Positions 59,623 to 64,000 of a stretch of DNA of 64,000 nucleotides are shown in pieces. The stretch's first letter is position 1, and each line of letters opens with the position of its first letter. The notes below the pieces were generated by a model. The model saw only the letters and a list, made by a program, of their open reading frames with translations, did no database searches and was not told the DNA's origin. The position numbers were made by a program, and so were the translations under genes. The DNA is from Zingiber officinale (lineage: Eukaryota; Streptophyta; Magnoliopsida; Zingiberales; Zingiberaceae), in contig NC_056005.1 of NCBI RefSeq assembly GCF_018446385.1, positions 44,025,461 to 44,089,460 on the forward strand, given 5' to 3'.

Positions 59623-60199
59623 TGTTAGGACCTTCGGATGCGGCTAGAGAGGGGGGGGGGGTGTGAATAGCCGACCCCAAATTTCTCGTTTCTTCCTACA
59701 ATTTGAGTTAGCGCAGCAGAAATAGAAGATAGAAACGAAACGAAGAATATCAAACCTCAAACGCGACGATATAACGAGGTTCGGAGATGATACTCCTACT
59801 CCTCGGCGTGTCCGTAAGGTGGACGAATCCTATCAATCCGTCGGTGGATGAGACCCCGGAAAATCGGCTAATAGAAACTCCTTCTGGGTGGAGAAACCTC
59901 GCCACAATCTCTCTTGCAACAGCAAGATAGGAGTACAAAGATATAGCAAGAAGCAAGAACAAGTTGATGAAGCAGCAACTTCACGGATGCCAACCACAGC
60001 AGCAACTGTTGTTGGAGACTCAGCCGAGGGAAGCTCACACGAAGCTTCAGCAGTAGAGAGCTCAACAAAGCTCAGATCGCAAGGAGGAAGAAGAAGAAGA
60101 AGAAGAAAACCTGTAGAGGCCTTCAACCTCTTTTATAACCTGAACCTGTGAAGAAAGAAGACACAGAAATCTAGCCGTTGTGTCTCAACGGCTAGGCCT

Positions 60200-60500
60200 G
60201 GACCGATCAGGCTCCATCCTGATCGGTCCAGAGCGGATCTGATCGGTCAGGGGACCGATCAGGGCCTAGGCTGATCGGTCCCCAGACTGATCCCAACTCT
60301 CTCTGTGAGAGTTGTTGCCGATTCCTGATCGGTCAGTGGACCGATCAGGACATAGGTGGATCGGTCCACAGACCCACCTTGATCGTTGTCCATGTCCCTT
60401 CTGATCGGTCACGGGGACCGATCGGATAACCCCTGAAAGCTCTCGTGGTTCTCGATCGGTTACCGGATCGATCGATGACCCGATGTATCCGGATCGGTCA
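60200..60500. repeat. Cluster of GATCGGTC / GACCGATC inverted motifs
   Basis: About a dozen 8-base motifs in both orientations (for example GATCGGTCAGGGGACCGATC) that form many short hairpins. A second cluster is at 61958-62090. Confidence 0.85.
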
Positions 60501-60544
60501 GTGACGATCCAATTTCCCAGCCTTAAACCTAAAGCCTTCCTGAT

Positions 60545-60970
60545 CTAGAGAACGAGCTACCGAGCCCTCTCTGACCTAGTCCAGAGAACGAGCTACCGAG
60601 CCCTCTCGGACTTCCACGTCCGGTCCAGAGAACGAGCTACCGAGCCCTCTCTGACCTAGTCCGGAGAACGAGCTACTGAGCCCTCTCCGACTTCCACGTC
60701 CGGTCCAGAGAACGAGCTACCGAGCCCTCTCTGACCTAGTTCGGAGAACGAGCTACCGAGCCCTCTCTAACTTTGTCTGGTCCAGAAAACGAGCTACCGA
60801 GCCCTCTCTGACCTAGTCCGGAGAACGAGCTACCAAGCCCTCTCTGACTCCATCCAGTCCAGAGAACGAGCTACCGAGCCCTCTCTGACCTAGTCCGGAG
60901 AACAAGCTACCGAGTCCTCTCCAACTCCATCCAGTCCAGAGAACGAGCTACCGAGCCCTCTCTGACCTCC
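60545..60970. repeat. ~39-bp tandem repeat, about eleven copies
   Basis: Core GAGAACGAGCTACCGAGCCC, with spacing alternating between roughly 36-38 and 40-44 because of two spacer types (TGACCTAGTCC and GACTTCCACGTCCGGTCC). Confidence 0.9.
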
Positions 60971-60971
60971 C

Positions 60972-61205
60972 ATGCCAAGCTTCCATACTTGGTCTTTTCC
61001 CCGTGCCAAGCTCCCTGCTTGGACTTTTCCCGTGCCAAGCTCCCTACTTGGACTTTTCCGTGCCAAGTCTCCATCCTTGGACTTTTCCCGTGCCAAGCTC
61101 CCTGCTTGGACTTTTCCCGTGCCAAGTCTCCATACTTGGACTTTTCCCGTGCCAAGCTCCCTGCTTGGACCTTTCCATGCCAAGTCTCCATACTTGGACT
61201 TTTCC
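60972..61205. repeat. ~30-bp tandem repeat, eight copies
   Basis: Units like TGCCAAGCTCCCTGCTTGG + ACTTTTCCCG alternate with TGCCAAGTCTCCATACTTGG. Each unit is an imperfect palindrome (CCAAG...CTTGG). Confidence 0.9.
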
Positions 61206-61401
61206 CGAATCAGGTCAACACAAGTCGGGTCAACCAAGTCAACCTTGACCAAAGGTTGCACCCACAATCCCCCAAGTTCCTATTCTTGTCAAACATCAAA
61301 ATATAACTTCTCTATTCTTGTCAAACATCAAAATATACCTCGAGTCAGGTCAACTCGAGTCGGGTCACCCAGGTCAACCTTGACCTAAGGTTGCACCAAC
61401 A

Positions 61402-63232
61402 ATCTCCCCCTTTTTGATGTTTGACAAAAACCATAATCAAGTTAGGTTAACCTGATAACCTAACTTAGGTTTTCCAATAGTTCTCCAATGTTCTTCCTTG
61501 AATATTCTCTGAACATTCTCCCCAAACTCCAATGTTCTTCCTTGAACATTTTCTGGACATTCTCCCCCTTTTTGACACACATCAAAAGGGGTGAATCAAG
61601 GTTAAGAGTTTCTTCCTAATGAAAGTCCCATACCTTTCATTAAAACCCTTAATTTCCCCCTTGATACTTAAATCAACAATCAAGTTAGTGATAATCACAT
61701 ATCACTCATCCTCAGAAATCTTGACGAGTAAGAACTCCCCCTAAAAGTCAACTCCCCCTTGACCAATAGGTAAAACTCTCCCTAAAGGTCAACTCCTCCT
61801 TGACCAATAGGTAAAACTCCCCCTAAAGTTCAACTCCTCCTTGACCATTGCACCAACAATGTCTTGGAGAGTTTCAACCCTTTAGAAATCTAAAACACCA
61901 ACTTCCATGGCTGAAATTTCACACAACAGTCGAAAATCAGCATTTTGGCACGCTCTGATCGATCACCAGACCGATCAGGACTCCCCTGGATCGGTCACCA
62001 GACCGATCCACACTGCCCTGGATCGGTCCAGTGACCGATCCAAACTTCCCTGGACCGATCAGAATCCTCTCTGATCGGTCCACAACTCTCTGATAAGGAT
62101 TTCTGATTTTTCTCCCAAAATTCAGAAACCCCTAAAAAATTACAGAAAATTCCAAAAATTGTAAAATTTTGAGGATGCATTCCTCATAACATATATTATC
62201 ATGGAAAAATAGTTTTCTATGAAAATAACTCCCAATTTTTAATCTTGATACAAAGTTCGAAATACTTTGAAATAGCTCAAGGTTAATCCATCTTTGTATC
62301 AACTTGCTCAATGATGAATGCTCTCACTAGAAAAGCTTCATCAAGGTTTTTCAAATCAATTTTGAAATGATCTTAAACCATTCAATTTAGGACCATAATC
62401 TTAGGGCTAAATGTACATGACTTGTACACAAGTTTTCCCTATGATCCTCAAATTCGAATTAGGCTCATCTAGGTACAAGAACTATGCACCTTGATCCTAA
62501 CTCATAATCCTAATATCTCACACACATTTAAGGTGTATCAAACACATCCAAGTCAATTTTGATGTGAGATATGGATTTAGGTCATCTTAAGCTAAGTTCT
62601 CATGCATTTTCTAAACAACCATTTGATCTCCATATCAAATTGTGTTTTTATCCTTAAATCAATTTAATTGATCATAAATGCAAGAGATGATGACATGGCA
62701 TAAAATAATATCATAAGTGGAAATATGTGCCAATGTCATGATGTCATGTCATCAAGTATGAAACTTAAATAAGGCATGACATATAACTAACCTAAGCATT
62801 ATCATGACATTTCAAATGATAATAAAATAAATATGATGTCATGACATGGCATATGACAAACAATGTATGGCAAATAACATATAAAGGTATAGAAAATACC
62901 TAATTCTAGCCTTAGTTGCCATTTTTGATAATTTTTGATCATTTTTCCATAAATTCTATATTCCTAAGTGTAATAGACCTAAAGTCATATACTAAAGATT
63001 TTTAGATTACTATGTGCCAATTAGATTGACCCTAGAAAACTCCTCAAATGTGGTTGGCACATCCTAATCACCTTAGGAATAATTTTTAATTTCATTTTCA
63101 AGGCTTGATTACACCTTAAAAATTCCTAAAATGCCACCTTTTGCCATGAGTAGGTTAACTACCTATCCAATTAAGGTTGGCACACCCTAAACCATCTAGC
63201 GTGAAGGAATCACGCTCCTAGGAACCCAATAC
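61402..63232 (-). other. Non-coding interior of the minus-strand element
   Basis: Begins with the polypurine tract. It contains a second GATCGGTC cluster (61958-62090), repeats of ACTCCCCCTTGACCAATAGGTAAA (61735-61850) and TCATGACAT-type repeats (62690-62870). Just past the gag stop, frames on the minus strand still resemble continuing Gag, suggesting the stop at 63233 is a mutation. Confidence 0.5.
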
Positions 63233-64000
63233 CTATTTCACTAAATATTCACTAGGGATGACTTCCCTAGCAACCCTCCTAGGCTTTAAAGCCTTGGTCA
63301 TTTGGGACTCATCAAGATCAACTCTAGGGGTGACTCCCCTTGTGACCTTGGTGATGATCTTCTTAGCCCTAGGTCTTGTTCCATAATCGAATGGAACATT
63401 ATGATAAGCGGGCTTGACCACTTGAGACTTAGGTTTGTGACCCAAACCTCTCATGTCCTTGGGCTTTGATTTTTGACCCTTAGACCCTAGAGTTGACTTC
63501 TCCAAATTCTTAAGAGCCTTTTCTAAAGTGTCAAGTCTTGACCTCAAGACTTGATTTTCCTTCTTTAATACCTTAAGCTTTAATTTTTCATTTTTCTTTG
63601 AGGTATTCCTAGGCATATGTTTAGTTGTTTTGGGATTCCTATCTAGGTTTTCCTTAACCTTAGATGAGTTAACTCTAGGGTTGATATTTCTAGCATTGTC
63701 CTTATCTATGCTAACATGTTTGGCACCTAGGCACATGTATCGGTTTCTATGGTTATCATGCTTATCACTATTGACAATTGCAATAAAACTACTAGCATGT
63801 GTCTTATTAGAATTGCAAGAATGTGCCTTAAAGGATACCTTAGGTTTTGCCTTAGCTCCCCCCATAGATGTGCTTGGTCTCTTGTCCTCGTGAGGTTGCC
63901 TCCCCCTTGGACATTGACTCCTATAATGTCCCCTTTGCTTGCATTGGAAGCACACCACGTGCTCCTTGCCCTTGCGTATCGAGACTCCGGCTTCCTTGAC
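63233..64000 (-). CDS. copia Gag C-terminal part (minus-strand element), partial at window edge
   Basis: Open from the window edge (64000) to 63233. Close to its start is a CCHC zinc knuckle, CFQCKQRGHYRSQC. It is followed by a Lys/Asn-rich region, a coiled-coil stretch (KKNEKLKLKVLKKENQVLRS) and a C-terminal RREVIPSEYLV-like end (here PRRVAREVIPSEYLVK). This is the nucleocapsid half of a SIRE/Maximus-type Gag; the N-terminal part lies outside. The adjacent pol is not seen. Confidence 0.8.
   Translation of the reverse strand, partial: VKEAGVSIRKGKEHVVCFQCKQRGHYRSQCPRGRQPHEDKRPSTSMGGAKAKPKVSFKAHSCNSNKTHASSFIAIVNSDKHDNHRNRYMCLGAKHVSIDKDNARNINPRVNSSKVKENLDRNPKTTKHMPRNTSKKNEKLKLKVLKKENQVLRSRLDTLEKALKNLEKSTLGSKGQKSKPKDMRGLGHKPKSQVVKPAYHNVPFDYGTRPRAKKIITKVTRGVTPRVDLDESQMTKALKPRRVAREVIPSEYLVK

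Larger units (their letters stand above)
59623..61401 (-). repeat. LTR (1779 bp) of the minus-strand element, rich in tandem repeats
   Basis: On the minus strand it starts TGTTGGTGCAACC and ends CATCCGAAGGTCCTAACA. A TATAAAAGAGG box is at plus-strand 60129-60139. It holds an 11-base G run (59651-59661), a GAA microsatellite (60083-60107), a cluster of GATCGGTC/GACCGATC motifs (60200-60500), a ~39-bp repeat (60545-60970) and a ~30-bp repeat (60972-61205). Several frames cross these repeats, but none is a gene. Confidence 0.8.
59623..64000 (-). mobile_element. Minus-strand LTR retrotransposon (3' LTR and gag; pol not seen)
   Basis: Read on the minus strand: a gag frame from the window edge to 63233, about 1.8 kb of non-coding sequence, a polypurine tract (AAAAAGGGGGAGATT, plus-strand 61402-61418), then an LTR from 61401 to 59623 that ends CCTAACA. 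It interrupts the LTR fragment at 59230-59622. No integrase or RT is found between gag and the LTR, so it is an internally deleted or gag-only copy. The other LTR lies beyond the window. Confidence 0.75.

Noticed and set aside
60890-61388. Five overlapping frames with repeated residues on both strands
   Set aside because: Produced by the ~30-bp tandem repeat in the LTR of the minus-strand element.

Overview
This is nuclear DNA of a flowering plant. Three things support that: small spliced introns, a plant-type AP2/ERF transcription factor, and a TPLATE-complex subunit gene buried in nested plant LTR retrotransposons, a CACTA transposon and an RTE-type LINE. The GC-rich exons of two of the genes beside AT-rich repeats suggest a monocot. 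A ginger-family or other Zingiberales genome would fit, but the sequence does not prove it.

Only three host genes look intact. A five-exon class-V aminotransferase (cysteine desulfurase-like) lies at 611-2774. A five-exon gene for a 147-residue longin-domain protein, very probably the TPLATE-complex subunit LOLITA, lies at 12986-13811; its exons are too short to show up as long open frames. An intronless ethylene-response-factor gene (group IX type, AP2 domain plus acidic CMIX-1/EDLL-like tail) lies at 45160-45858. A weakly supported coiled-coil ORF (47630-48079) is probably element-encoded.

Almost everything else is transposable elements, many with exact target-site duplications (TSDs). 2789-12722: a decayed Ty1/copia element split by a younger copia element (7361-12031, 310-bp LTRs, 5-bp TSD). 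14584-28538: a ~14-kb CACTA-type element (3-bp TSD TAT) with no recognisable transposase. Most of it is a ~935-bp tandem array in which each unit holds two different long palindromes, and one palindrome is split by a 2962-bp solo LTR (5-bp TSD). 28542-34661: copia remnants, including a ~2.7-kb LTR that carries a 698-bp TRIM element (identical 196-bp LTRs, 5-bp TSD) and has a polypurine tract on its left and a primer-binding site on its right. 38060-38869: a MITE-like element with a GC-rich core. 41334-44569: a full-length RTE LINE with a 16-bp TSD. 46440-51287: repeat-derived sequence with a 119-bp tandem array and a truncated LTR-like block. 51288-59229: a SIRE/Maximus-like copia element with a 41-bp AT-rich satellite between gag and pol. 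It is cut by another LTR (59230-59622), which is itself cut by a minus-strand LTR element (59623 to the window end) carrying a gag ORF.

The layout is small gene islands separated by retroelement nests. Without the first nest, the aminotransferase and LOLITA genes would lie only a few hundred bases apart. The most unusual structure is the alternating-palindrome array inside the CACTA element. Transcribed, it would fold into long hairpins and is a natural candidate source of small RNAs.
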